Below are positions 8,912 to 20,846 of a stretch of DNA of 64,000 bases, piece by piece. The DNA is from Hafnia alvei. GTDB lineage: Bacteria; Pseudomonadota; Gammaproteobacteria; Enterobacterales; Enterobacteriaceae. The notes under the pieces were generated by a model. It ran no database searches, was not told the origin of the DNA, and saw nothing but the letters and a program-made list of their open reading frames with translations. The stretch is taken from assembly GCF_034424155.1 (NCBI RefSeq), contig NZ_CP139992.1, positions 2,930,012-2,994,011 of the forward strand. Reading direction: 5' to 3'. Every line of letters starts with the position of its first letter. Position 1 is the first letter of the stretch. Both the position numbers and the translations under genes were made by a program.

Positions 8912-11230
8912 ATGAAATGGCTTTGCTCGCTCAGTCTGGTCGCAGGACTGATTGCAACTACTCTGTCTCCTGTTCACGCAGACACAACCCAACCCGTTCA
9001 CCCAATGGTGAAACCGCAATACACACAGGCGCGTGATGCTTTCGTAACCGATCTGCTGAGCAAGATGACGCTCGATGAAAAAATAGGCCAAATGCGCCTT
9101 ATCAGCGTGGGACCAGACAATCCTAAAGAAGCCATTCGCGAGATGATCAAACAGGGTCAGGTCGGGGCTATTTTTAACACCGTGACCCGCCAAGACATCC
9201 GCAAAATGCAGGATCAGGCTATGCAGCTTAGCCGCCTGAAAATCCCTCTGTTTTTCGCCTATGACGTGGTTCACGGCCAACGTACCGTTTTCCCTATTAG
9301 TCTCGGTTTAGCGTCAAGTTGGGATCGTAATGCGGTCACCACCGTTGGGCGTATTTCAGCCTATGAGGCCAGCGAAGATGGACTAAATATGACGTGGGCG
9401 CCGATGGTCGATATCACCCGCGATCCACGCTGGGGACGTACCTCAGAGGGCTTCGGTGAAGACACCTATCTGACCTCCGAAATGGGCCGTTTGATGGTTG
9501 AAGCCATGCAGGGTAAAAACCCGGCCGATCGTAATTCGGTCATGACCAGCGTGAAACACTTCGCCGCCTATGGCGCAGTGGAAGGCGGACGTGATTACAA
9601 CAGCGTGGACATGAGCCCGCAGCGTTTGTTCCAAGATTACATGCCGCCGTATAAAGCCGCACTCGACGCGGGCAGCGGCGGCGTCATGGTATCGCTCAAT
9701 TCCATTAACGGCACACCGGCAACGTCTAACAGTTGGTTATTAAAAGACGTGCTACGCGACGAATGGAATTTTAAAGGCATCACCATCAGCGATCACGGCG
9801 CAATCAAAGAGCTCATTAAGCACGGCGTTGCCAGCGATCCTGAAGACGCCGTGCGCGTGGCGGTGAAATCCGGCATCGACATGAGTATGAGCGACGAATA
9901 TTACAGCAAATACCTACCCGGCTTGGTCAAAAGCGGACGCGTGAGCGAAAAAGAAGTCGACGACGCGGCACGCCACGTTCTAAACGTGAAATATGATATG
10001 GGTCTATTCACCAATGCCTACAGCCACTTAGGGCCTGTTGGTTCAGATCCTGTCGATACCAACGCGGAAAGCCGTTTGCATCGACCAGAAGCGCGCAGCG
10101 TGGCGCGTGAAAGCATGGTGCTGCTGAAAAATCGTCTGGATACCCTGCCGTTGAAAAAATCGGGCACTATCGCGCTTATTGGCCCTCTAGCCGACAGCAA
10201 GCGTGATGTAATGGGCAGCTGGTCTGCGGCGGGTGTGGTCGATCAGTCTATTACCGTCTTGCAAGGCCTGCGCAATGCGGTCGGTAACAATGCACAAATT
10301 TTATATGCCAAGGGTGCCAACGTTTCGAACGATCCGGGGATCACTGATTTTCTGAACCTGTATGAAAAAGCCGTGAACGTGGATACTCGATCGCCACAGG
10401 CGATGATTGATGAAGCGGTAGCTACGGCTAAAAAATCGGATGTTATCGTCGCCGTCGTGGGTGAAGCTCAGGGTATGGCACACGAAGCATCGAGCCGTAG
10501 CGATATCACCATCCCACAGAGCCAACGCGATCTGATAGCCGCACTGAAGCAAACGGGTAAACCATTGGTACTGGTTCTGATGAATGGTCGCCCACTGGCG
10601 CTTGAAAAAGAAGATCAGCAGGCCGATGCTATTTTAGAAAGTTGGTTCTCAGGCACCGAAGGCGGTAACGCCATCGCTGACGTGTTGTTTGGCGATTACA
10701 ACCCATCGGGTAAGCTGCCCATGTCCTTCCCGCGCTCTGTGGGTCAAATCCCGATTTACTACAGCCACTTGAATACCGGTCGCCCGTATAATCCAGAGAA
10801 ACCAGAGAAGTATACTTCTCACTATTATGATGCCGCCAACGGCCCACTTTACCCGTTTGGCTATGGACTGAGCTACACCACCTTCAGCGTGTCCGATGTA
10901 AAAATGTCGAGCCCAGTGATGAAGCGTGACGGCAGCTTAACCGCCAGCGTCACAGTAAAAAACACCGGCAAGCGTGACGGTGCCACCGTAGTGCAGCTCT
11001 ATCTACAGGATAAAACGGCGTCAATGAGTCGCCCTGTTAAAGAGCTAAAAGGCTTTGAGAAAATCACGTTGAAATCTGGCGAACAAAAGACCATCAGCTT
11101 TAAAATTGATGCCGACCAGCTGAAATTCTGGAATGCATCGATGAAATATGTGTCAGAGCCGGGCACGTTTAACGTATTCATTGGCCTCGATTCACAGCGC
11201 GTAAATAAAGCTGAATTTGAGTTACTTTAA
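8912..11230 (+). CDS. bglX: Periplasmic beta-glucosidase BglX (GH3)
   Basis: Glycoside hydrolase family 3 enzyme, 772 aa (E. coli BglX 765), that removes terminal beta-D-glucose from oligosaccharides in the periplasm. A signal peptide is present (MKWLCSLSLVAGLIATTLSPVHA). The N-terminal barrel includes KHFAAYGAVEGGRDYN and the nucleophile motif TISDHGA with D294; the C-terminal GH3 domain and a fibronectin-III-like domain (VTVKNTGKRDGATVVQLYL) follow. I start at 8912 rather than an upstream in-frame ATG at 8861, because the signal peptide begins there and AGAGATAA lies just upstream. It is a single gene followed by a strong terminator; its products could feed the nearby bgl PTS. Confidence 0.95.
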   Translation: MKWLCSLSLVAGLIATTLSPVHADTTQPVHPMVKPQYTQARDAFVTDLLSKMTLDEKIGQMRLISVGPDNPKEAIREMIKQGQVGAIFNTVTRQDIRKMQDQAMQLSRLKIPLFFAYDVVHGQRTVFPISLGLASSWDRNAVTTVGRISAYEASEDGLNMTWAPMVDITRDPRWGRTSEGFGEDTYLTSEMGRLMVEAMQGKNPADRNSVMTSVKHFAAYGAVEGGRDYNSVDMSPQRLFQDYMPPYKAALDAGSGGVMVSLNSINGTPATSNSWLLKDVLRDEWNFKGITISDHGAIKELIKHGVASDPEDAVRVAVKSGIDMSMSDEYYSKYLPGLVKSGRVSEKEVDDAARHVLNVKYDMGLFTNAYSHLGPVGSDPVDTNAESRLHRPEARSVARESMVLLKNRLDTLPLKKSGTIALIGPLADSKRDVMGSWSAAGVVDQSITVLQGLRNAVGNNAQILYAKGANVSNDPGITDFLNLYEKAVNVDTRSPQAMIDEAVATAKKSDVIVAVVGEAQGMAHEASSRSDITIPQSQRDLIAALKQTGKPLVLVLMNGRPLALEKEDQQADAILESWFSGTEGGNAIADVLFGDYNPSGKLPMSFPRSVGQIPIYYSHLNTGRPYNPEKPEKYTSHYYDAANGPLYPFGYGLSYTTFSVSDVKMSSPVMKRDGSLTASVTVKNTGKRDGATVVQLYLQDKTASMSRPVKELKGFEKITLKSGEQKTISFKIDADQLKFWNASMKYVSEPGTFNVFIGLDSQRVNKAEFELL

Positions 11231-11251
11231 GCATTCTGGTTAATTCTATCC

Positions 11252-11284
11252 TTAAGCCTCCCTATTTCATTGAGGGAGGCTTAA
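11252..11284 (+). terminator. Rho-independent terminator of bglX
   Basis: A perfect 12-bp stem, TTAAGCCTCCCT with AGGGAGGCTTAA, encloses a 9-nt loop and is followed by a run of five T. It lies 21 bp after the bglX stop codon. Confidence 0.9.
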
Positions 11285-11462
11285 TTTTTCTATCCGCCAA
11301 TAAATTTATTTTATATAGCCTGATATTAATACCGCAAGAAAATACATTTCTTGAAACTTACTGACATTACCCGATATAAGCTAACCTTTATAAACTGGCA
11401 TTATTCCACCTGCGGTTCATACTGGTATTCAATGAGTACATTGTAAACAAAGGTGGAATGTC

Positions 11463-11621
11463 ATGCCGAACAAAATCATCACATGGGTTATTATGTTTGG
11501 TTTTAGCCTATCGCTGGCGCTATTAGCCAGTATGCTGGGAGAAGCTAACATATGGGCAATTCTGAGTATTTTTACCGTTACGTATTTTATCTGTGATGTT
11601 ATTTATACGGTCACTGAGTAA
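11463..11621 (+). CDS. Small membrane protein, 52 aa, unknown function
   Basis: The frame encodes 52 residues beginning MPNKIITWVIMFGFSLSL and ending VIYTVTE. Two hydrophobic segments (about residues 5-24 and 30-48), separated by a short GEAN turn, suggest a two-helix inner-membrane hairpin. AGGTGG stands a few bases before the ATG, and an inverted repeat (GGTCACTGA/TCAGTGACC, 11609-11640) overlaps the stop codon and could end the transcript. I do not recognise the family. Good codon usage, an RBS and a hydrophobic design support it as real, but it is too short to be certain. Confidence 0.6.
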   Translation: MPNKIITWVIMFGFSLSLALLASMLGEANIWAILSIFTVTYFICDVIYTVTE

Positions 11622-11640
11622 TTTCTTATTTTCAGTGACC
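11609..11640 (+). terminator. Terminator-like inverted repeat after the 52-aa gene
   Basis: GGTCACTGA (11609-11617) pairs perfectly with TCAGTGACC (11632-11640) around a 14-nt T-rich loop. No long T run follows on the plus strand (AGACTACAAAAAAAG), while the minus strand leads into ATTTCTT-poor sequence, so termination is possible but not assured. Confidence 0.45.
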
Positions 11641-11666
11641 AGACTACAAAAAAAGCATGAGTATGC

Positions 11667-12521
11667 CTAGCGACAGTCCCTTTTATCATAGACCATGCTA
11701 ATCCATTCCGTATCTAGAATCAACAAATACTCGACTTTGATATCAGTTGCAGAAAATATAGGCAAGGCGCAGACTCGCTTAAATGCAGACAAACCATAAC
11801 TATAAAGTTTGACTCGGGTGAAACTCTCTTTGTTGATATTCATGACGTATTCATAAGTGATTTTACTATCATCACGATACACATCTCTTAATGTAACATC
11901 ATTGTTTATTTTTACAGGGTATCTATTTTCACTTTTATTTTTGGCAATATACTTATCAAATTCAATCAGTGTATTCCGAGCAACCTTCTTAGCCAAGAGC
12001 TCACATGTAATAAACGTACCGCAATACAATGAAAATGATAATAATACACAGAGCGCAGTAGTAACCTTCAGTTGTTTAACTGTCGTATTTTTCCTTTTTT
12101 TCCATTGATGAAACGCTATCGTACCTGCAATGCCGTAAGAAAATAAAAAAACCAAGGCTATTAATGAAATATTAATAGCATAGCAATTATAAAAAGGAAC
12201 TGATTGTAGCATCATAGCTTGATTTAATAAAAAATAAATCAGTAAAAGTATAACGCACGCCCTGCTACGTTTATACCCGCCATAGGTTAATAAAATAACA
12301 GTGGTTTCATGCGGTAAAAAACGCCAAGTAAATCCTTTTGACATTATACCAACAATCACAAATATAGTTGTAATAGCAGCATAAAATATGCTTACCCAGC
12401 AACCACATTTGGTTGCCCGATTGATATACTTGGGCACCCGTGGTATTGAATTAGTCTCTTCAATTTCAATTGCGTGAGCTGCTAGCATACCCATTCCCAC
12501 ATCCTTGTTATCACTGCTCAT
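11667..12521 (-). CDS. Uncharacterised membrane protein, 284 aa
   Basis: I do not recognise this protein. After about 40 polar residues come several hydrophobic segments: VSIFYAAITTIFVIVGIM, an ACVILLLIYFLLNQA segment, NISLIALVFLFSYGIAG, and VTTALCVLLSFSLYCGTFI. A soluble C-terminal part of about 110 residues rich in K, Y and D follows. This suggests four inner-membrane helices with a C-terminal domain on one face. AAGGATTT precedes the start. The gene is markedly more AT-rich than its neighbours and stands alone between convergent and co-directional units, which may point to recent acquisition. Function unknown. Confidence 0.7.
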   Translation of the reverse strand: MSSDNKDVGMGMLAAHAIEIEETNSIPRVPKYINRATKCGCWVSIFYAAITTIFVIVGIMSKGFTWRFLPHETTVILLTYGGYKRSRACVILLLIYFLLNQAMMLQSVPFYNCYAINISLIALVFLFSYGIAGTIAFHQWKKRKNTTVKQLKVTTALCVLLSFSLYCGTFITCELLAKKVARNTLIEFDKYIAKNKSENRYPVKINNDVTLRDVYRDDSKITYEYVMNINKESFTRVKLYSYGLSAFKRVCALPIFSATDIKVEYLLILDTEWISMVYDKRDCR

Positions 12522-12576
12522 TTCAAATCCTTATAAAGCTATGCTTTACATCATTGTATTCAGGAGAATTATCATC

Positions 12577-12615
12577 ATGAATAAACAATGGTATATCACT
12601 ACCAAAGAATTTTGA
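12577..12615 (+). other. Twelve-codon ORF with a strong ribosome-binding site
   Basis: CAGGAGAATTATCATCATG is a near-ideal Shine-Dalgarno and start, but the frame MNKQWYITTKEF stops after 12 codons. It may be the stub of a decayed gene or a leader peptide with no following gene on this strand. I see no further coding signal downstream. Confidence 0.3.
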
Positions 12616-12654
12616 TCTCCAGATAGTGATATATTGAATTAAGCACTGATAACA

Positions 12655-14262
12655 TCAGTGTGAGATAATATACAGCTCTTTGCTATATACATAGTCCTGC
12701 GGGTTGTGGGTGGGGAAACCACCAACGTAAGGCTTCAGTAGTTTAATCAGCGGCTGATAGTAGATTGGAATGATCGGCGCTTGTTGGTTGATTCGTACTT
12801 CGGCCTGCGCATATAAAACATTACGCATAACGGGATCGGATACGTTCTCCGCCTGCTTCAATAGCCGGTCATATTCGGCATCTTGCCAATGCCCAACGTT
12901 TTCCACACTTTCGGAGCGTAGCGTATTCAAAAACGTTGAGGGCTCATTATAGGTCGCATCCCAAGACTGACGTGACAGCATAAAATCCCCTGCCCGTCGC
13001 GCATCTAAATAGGTCTTCCATTCCATGTTACGCAGCGTCACCTGTGCACCCAGTAGCTTCTTCCATTGTGAAGAAAGTGCTATGGCCGTTTTTTCGTGCA
13101 GGTCATATTTATTGTAAAACAGCTCAAACTTTAATGGATGCCGTTCGTCATACCCCGCCTGATGTAGCAATCCTTGAGCTAATACAGCTCGCTGAGCTAA
13201 CGGTTCATTTAATTCATCAAATACCGGTGGCTTAAAATCAGCAACCTGAGGCGGGGTTAGCGTACTGGCTGGCTCTCGTAGCCCTAAAACTTTATGAGCG
13301 ATCAGCTCACGATCCACGGTGAGGTATAAAGCACGACGCACGCGAACATCATCAAACGGCGGCCGCGTAATATTGAAATTATAATATTCGGTGTTTAAAC
13401 GCGGAATAATATGTAATTCATCCGGCATAGTTTGCTGAATATTTTTAATCTGATCGGCAGGCACCCAGGTGAGATCTAAATCACCAGCACGATAGCGGTT
13501 GTAACCAGAAACCGCGCTGTCGACCACTAAATACTCAACCTGTTTTAATACCGTTTCAGAACGATTCCAATATTGAGGGTTTTGTTTAGCCACGATTTTT
13601 TCATTCACTATGCGCTTAGCCAACACAAAGGCACCGTTAGAGACGATGTGTTCAGGCTGAGTCCAGCGTTCTCCCCATTGCGTCACCACCGCATGTGGAA
13701 CCGGAAACGTTGTGGGCCACGCTAACATCGAAATAAACCACGGTGTCGGTTGTTCTAGCTGCACGCGTAAGGTTCGTACATCTAGCGCTTGTACACCCAG
13801 CGTCTGCGGTTTCATTTTTCCGCTCACAATTTGAGCCGCATTAACCACATGCCCAGCGGCAAAATAATTGGCAAATGGGCTCGCTGTGGCAGGATCAACC
13901 GCTCGCTGCCACGCAAAGACAAAATCATCAGCGGTCAATGCAGAGCCATCTGACCAACGCAAATTTTTACGCAACGTAAAGTCGATCTGCTTGCCGTCCG
14001 CGCTCACTTTCCAGCTTTCAGCCTGCGCGGGTTGTACCTTACCCTTGCCGTCCAACCACACTAGCCCTTCAAACAGATCGAGCGCGATCTGCGCGGCGGT
14101 GTTTTCTTCAATTTTTTGTGGATCGAGCGTCGCGGGTTCCGCATGGTTGTTGTAGCGGAAAATCTGTTGGGGAGAGAGCGATGTCCCTGCGGGGATTTGA
14201 GCAGCATATAACGGTGCCACGCTTATCAGGCTGACCAGCCATAATGGCGACATTTTTTTCAT
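12655..14262 (-). CDS. Oligopeptide/murein-peptide-type periplasmic binding protein (OppA/MppA family)
   Basis: Solute-binding protein family 5 member, 535 aa, that would deliver peptides to an Opp/Dpp-type ABC permease. It has a signal peptide (MKKMSPLWLVSLISVAPLYA) and family signatures such as NNHAEPATLDPQKIEENTA, FTLRKNLRWSDGSALTADDF and INQQAPIIPIYYQPL. No permease or ATPase genes lie beside it, so it probably works with a transporter encoded elsewhere, as MppA does with Opp in E. coli. A palindrome CACTGAT/ATCAGTG (12644-12660) overlaps the stop codon. MppA is possible, but I cannot separate it from OppA paralogues by eye. Confidence 0.85.
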   Translation of the reverse strand: MKKMSPLWLVSLISVAPLYAAQIPAGTSLSPQQIFRYNNHAEPATLDPQKIEENTAAQIALDLFEGLVWLDGKGKVQPAQAESWKVSADGKQIDFTLRKNLRWSDGSALTADDFVFAWQRAVDPATASPFANYFAAGHVVNAAQIVSGKMKPQTLGVQALDVRTLRVQLEQPTPWFISMLAWPTTFPVPHAVVTQWGERWTQPEHIVSNGAFVLAKRIVNEKIVAKQNPQYWNRSETVLKQVEYLVVDSAVSGYNRYRAGDLDLTWVPADQIKNIQQTMPDELHIIPRLNTEYYNFNITRPPFDDVRVRRALYLTVDRELIAHKVLGLREPASTLTPPQVADFKPPVFDELNEPLAQRAVLAQGLLHQAGYDERHPLKFELFYNKYDLHEKTAIALSSQWKKLLGAQVTLRNMEWKTYLDARRAGDFMLSRQSWDATYNEPSTFLNTLRSESVENVGHWQDAEYDRLLKQAENVSDPVMRNVLYAQAEVRINQQAPIIPIYYQPLIKLLKPYVGGFPTHNPQDYVYSKELYIISH

Positions 14263-14380
14263 GATATTCCCTTTTCAATGCGTGAATGCGCGTACCTTAC
14301 GCCCGCCTACTGCCGATTGCTGTGTGGGATCTCGCGAAAAATGTTTTTTGGCCTTGTTTCTCAAAGCAGTGGATAAAAAA

Positions 14381-14405
14381 ATCCAGCCATATATCAAGGC
14401 TGGAT
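14381..14405 (-). terminator. Rho-independent terminator of the MATE gene
   Basis: ATCCAGCC (14381-14388) pairs with GGCTGGAT (14398-14405). On the minus strand the stem is followed by a run of six T (A run at 14375-14380), so it terminates transcription arriving from the MATE gene that ends at 14423. Confidence 0.85.
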
Positions 14406-14422
14406 TTTACTTACTCATTCAT

Positions 14423-15772
14423 TCAGCTAGCTAACGATTCTTTCTTAGGCGTCAAGCGGATACCAAGACGTCGCAGCTGCCGCTTAAGCATTAACACCAC
14501 CACTATCGATAAACAGATGTTCGATAAAGGCATCGCCAACCACACGCCGTCCAGACCGAATACCCACGGGAAAAAACCGAGGAATGGGAACAAGATCAGC
14601 ATATTGCTCAGCGTGATAAACGTAGCATAGCGGGCATGGCCTAATGCTTGGAAGAACGTTGCGGCGAGCACGATAAAGCCATCCAAGTACATCACAAACA
14701 GATGCAGACGCAGGCCGTGAATGGTTGCCACGTGCAGCGCGCTGTCATCAGAAATAAAGATGCTGGTAAACAGCGAGGGAAGAATCAGTATCGCGACCGC
14801 TAACGCAATGCCGCCGCCGACTGCGGTCATCAAACCTAACTTTAAGACCTGACGTACCTTCTCCGGCTGGCGTGCGCCGTAATAGTAACTGACCAGCGGC
14901 TGCATTCCCCCGCATACGCCTTCGGCGAGCAGGTAATAGAAACCAATCAGATAGCTGGCGATGCCATAGGCGGCCACTTCTATTGGCCCACCGTGCTTCA
15001 TGAAAAGCAGATTATGCATCATAACCACCACGCTGAGATAAAGGTACATCAGCATGCTGGAAAAACCGGTGGTTAGAGATTCCAAACTGAGGCGCAGGTT
15101 AAAAGCAATGTGCTCGCGCTGTGGTCGTAATTTGTTGTAGCGGCTGAAAACAAATCCGATGCAAATAATCACCGCCACGCTTTCACTGATTATCGTTCCT
15201 ATCGCCGCGCCTTTTAATCCCCAACCCAAGCGAATGATGAACACATAATCCATCAGCACATTCAGCAGCGCTCCCGTCAGCATGGCAATAGTCGCTAACC
15301 TTGGCGCGCCTAAGTTGCGCACCAACAGCGGCATAGCGATACTGCCGAGGACAATGGGTCCCGAAATACCAATAATAGTTAAGTAATCAATGCCATAATT
15401 TTCAATAACGCCAGATGCGTCTTGCAAGCGCATAAACATTGGGGCGAAATAAACGATGCACAGACCCACGCTGATACCCATGGCGATCAACAGCCAGAAT
15501 ACCTGCATTAAAATGCGCCGCGCCTTATCAATTTTTTCTTCGCCCTGCGCCAATGAACAGCGCGCGCCGCTGCCCATGCCGATCATCATCCCCACCGCAA
15601 GCAAAACGCCCGACAGTGGCCAAGCCATATTAATGGCGGAAAGGCCTTCAGCGCCCATCGCATGCCCGATAAAGGCACCATCGACAATCTGGTATAAACC
15701 GCTGATCAACAAGGCGGCAATAGCCGGAATACTGTAGTGCCAGAATGTACGGGTAATACTTTGCTGCAACAT
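14423..15772 (-). CDS. MATE-family multidrug/cation efflux transporter
   Basis: Inner-membrane antiporter of 449 aa with about 12 predicted helices in two repeats. The N-terminal SIPAIAALLISGLYQIVDGAFIG and the internal WGLKGAAIGTIISESVAVI are typical of MATE proteins. The MarR-type gene 41 bp upstream on the same strand is likely its regulator, giving a two-gene drug-response operon. GGGAAAAG before the start is a reasonable RBS. A terminator follows at 14381-14405. The closest named group appears to be MepA-like rather than NorM, but this is an impression only, and substrates cannot be read from the sequence. Confidence 0.88.
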   Translation of the reverse strand: MLQQSITRTFWHYSIPAIAALLISGLYQIVDGAFIGHAMGAEGLSAINMAWPLSGVLLAVGMMIGMGSGARCSLAQGEEKIDKARRILMQVFWLLIAMGISVGLCIVYFAPMFMRLQDASGVIENYGIDYLTIIGISGPIVLGSIAMPLLVRNLGAPRLATIAMLTGALLNVLMDYVFIIRLGWGLKGAAIGTIISESVAVIICIGFVFSRYNKLRPQREHIAFNLRLSLESLTTGFSSMLMYLYLSVVVMMHNLLFMKHGGPIEVAAYGIASYLIGFYYLLAEGVCGGMQPLVSYYYGARQPEKVRQVLKLGLMTAVGGGIALAVAILILPSLFTSIFISDDSALHVATIHGLRLHLFVMYLDGFIVLAATFFQALGHARYATFITLSNMLILFPFLGFFPWVFGLDGVWLAMPLSNICLSIVVVLMLKRQLRRLGIRLTPKKESLAS

Positions 15773-15813
15773 AACTTTTCCCAGATCTCTTTCTTATCTA
15801 TTTTTCATTGCTA

Positions 15814-16233
15814 TCAGCCTGTTTTTAAGCTGCCGCAGGCTTTGTGGAGCAAACGCTCAAACTGCTGTTGTTCTTCTGGCGTTAACGAGGCCGCCATTTG
15901 CTGAGTGGTTTGCGCATAGATATCCATCTCTTCCTTTTCTAACGCCGCGCCTTTCTCGGTGGCCTGTAGCAACGTTGCGCGGCCATCCTCAGGACAGGAA
16001 ATACGTTGAATGTAACCGCGTTTTTCTAATTTGCTCACCATGGCGCTGGCGGAAGCTTTGCTCACTTTCATACACTCCGCCAGCTCCGTAAGGCGCATCC
16101 CCTGCGGGTGTTCTAATAACGCATAAAGATAGTCAAACTCGCTGTTCGTCAGCTCCATGCTGCCGCTTTGACGCGAGACTTCGCGCCAGCAAAACCAGAG
16201 GTGCCACTGAAGTTTTTTCAGATCGTCAATCAT
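15814..16233 (-). CDS. MarR-family transcriptional regulator
   Basis: Winged-helix regulator, 139 aa. The core reads LTELAECMKVSKASASAMVS for the recognition helix region (about residues 60-80), followed by the wing LEKRGYIQRISCPEDGRAT with the conserved DGR, and a C-terminal dimerisation helix. It is placed directly before the MATE exporter on the same strand, a common arrangement in which MarR represses its own operon until a drug-like ligand binds. A palindromic TTAG/CTAA-rich site lies about 30-55 bp upstream of its start (16262-16288). The Shine-Dalgarno is weak. Confidence 0.9.
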   Translation of the reverse strand: MIDDLKKLQWHLWFCWREVSRQSGSMELTNSEFDYLYALLEHPQGMRLTELAECMKVSKASASAMVSKLEKRGYIQRISCPEDGRATLLQATEKGAALEKEEMDIYAQTTQQMAASLTPEEQQQFERLLHKACGSLKTG

Positions 16234-16261
16234 TCGGGGACTCAGTTCGAAGAGGGGAAAT

Positions 16262-16288
16262 AATTTAGTTAGGCTAACATACTAAATT
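16262..16288. promoter_or_regulatory. Candidate MarR operator upstream of the MarR/MATE operon
   Basis: AATTTAGT (16262-16269) and ACTAAATT (16281-16288) form an inverted repeat, and a second small palindrome GTTAG-G-CTAAC (16268-16278) lies inside. TTAG/CTAA half sites are typical of MarR/SlyA-type regulators. Position just upstream of the regulator start supports autoregulation. Confidence 0.5.
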
Positions 16289-16346
16289 TAGACAGGCAAT
16301 TGGGCGAAAATAAATATTCTCAGGATAAAAACTATTTTCTAATTGG

Positions 16347-16380
16347 TTTCAGACGACCTATACATTTAGGCCGTCTGAAA
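16347..16380 (-). terminator. Hairpin at the end of the bgl operon
   Basis: TTTCAGACG (16347-16355) pairs with CGTCTGAAA (16372-16380), with an inner CCTA/TAGG pair beyond one mismatch. It sits 7 bp after the bglB stop on the minus strand. The T run that should follow is weak. One arm contains GCCGTCTGAA, identical to the 10-base core of the neisserial DNA-uptake sequence. Confidence 0.6.
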
Positions 16381-16387
16381 GATAGGC

Positions 16388-19693
<3,306 letters not shown>

Positions 19694-19710
19694 CTACGGA
19701 AACCTGATAT

Positions 19711-19784
19711 AAAAAAACCTGACCCTTCGCCTAAATAAATCAGGAGAAGCGATCAGGTTTTGCCCGCCGAAGCAGTAACAATCC
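19711..19784 (-). promoter_or_regulatory. RAT antiterminator target and overlapping terminator before bglF
   Basis: On the minus strand the RAT reads GGATTGTTACTG...GGCAAAACC (19756-19784), the BglG/SacY-type ribonucleic antiterminator. Its 3' end overlaps a terminator stem (AAAACCTGAT with its complement near 19716-19723) followed by seven T. BglG binding would stabilise the RAT and allow read-through from bglG into bglF. Confidence 0.9.
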
Positions 19785-19819
19785 TTTAGTCCATGCCAAC
19801 ATCTGGCACGGTGAATTTT

Positions 19820-20671
<852 letters not shown>

Positions 20672-20692
20672 CTAACCTTTTTAGACTCCAGA

Positions 20693-20760
20693 AACAAAAA
20701 AACCTGACCGCTGACAAATGTCAGTTGATCAGGTTTTGCCTGCTTACGCAGTAACAATCC
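20693..20760 (-). promoter_or_regulatory. RAT antiterminator target and terminator before bglG
   Basis: The minus-strand RAT is at 20732-20760 (GGATTGTTACTG...GCAAAACC). Its end overlaps a terminator stem made of AACCTGATCA and its imperfect complement TGGTCAGGTT-like arm, followed by seven T at 20693-20699. It lies 25-92 bp upstream of the bglG start, the classic autoregulated arrangement. Confidence 0.92.
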
Positions 20761-20846
20761 ACTGATGACTCTATCAGTTTTAAACTTTGCCTCAACGGAC
20801 ACATGGCTAAAACGTGATAGCGATCGCCCGCGAACTAACGTTTTAG

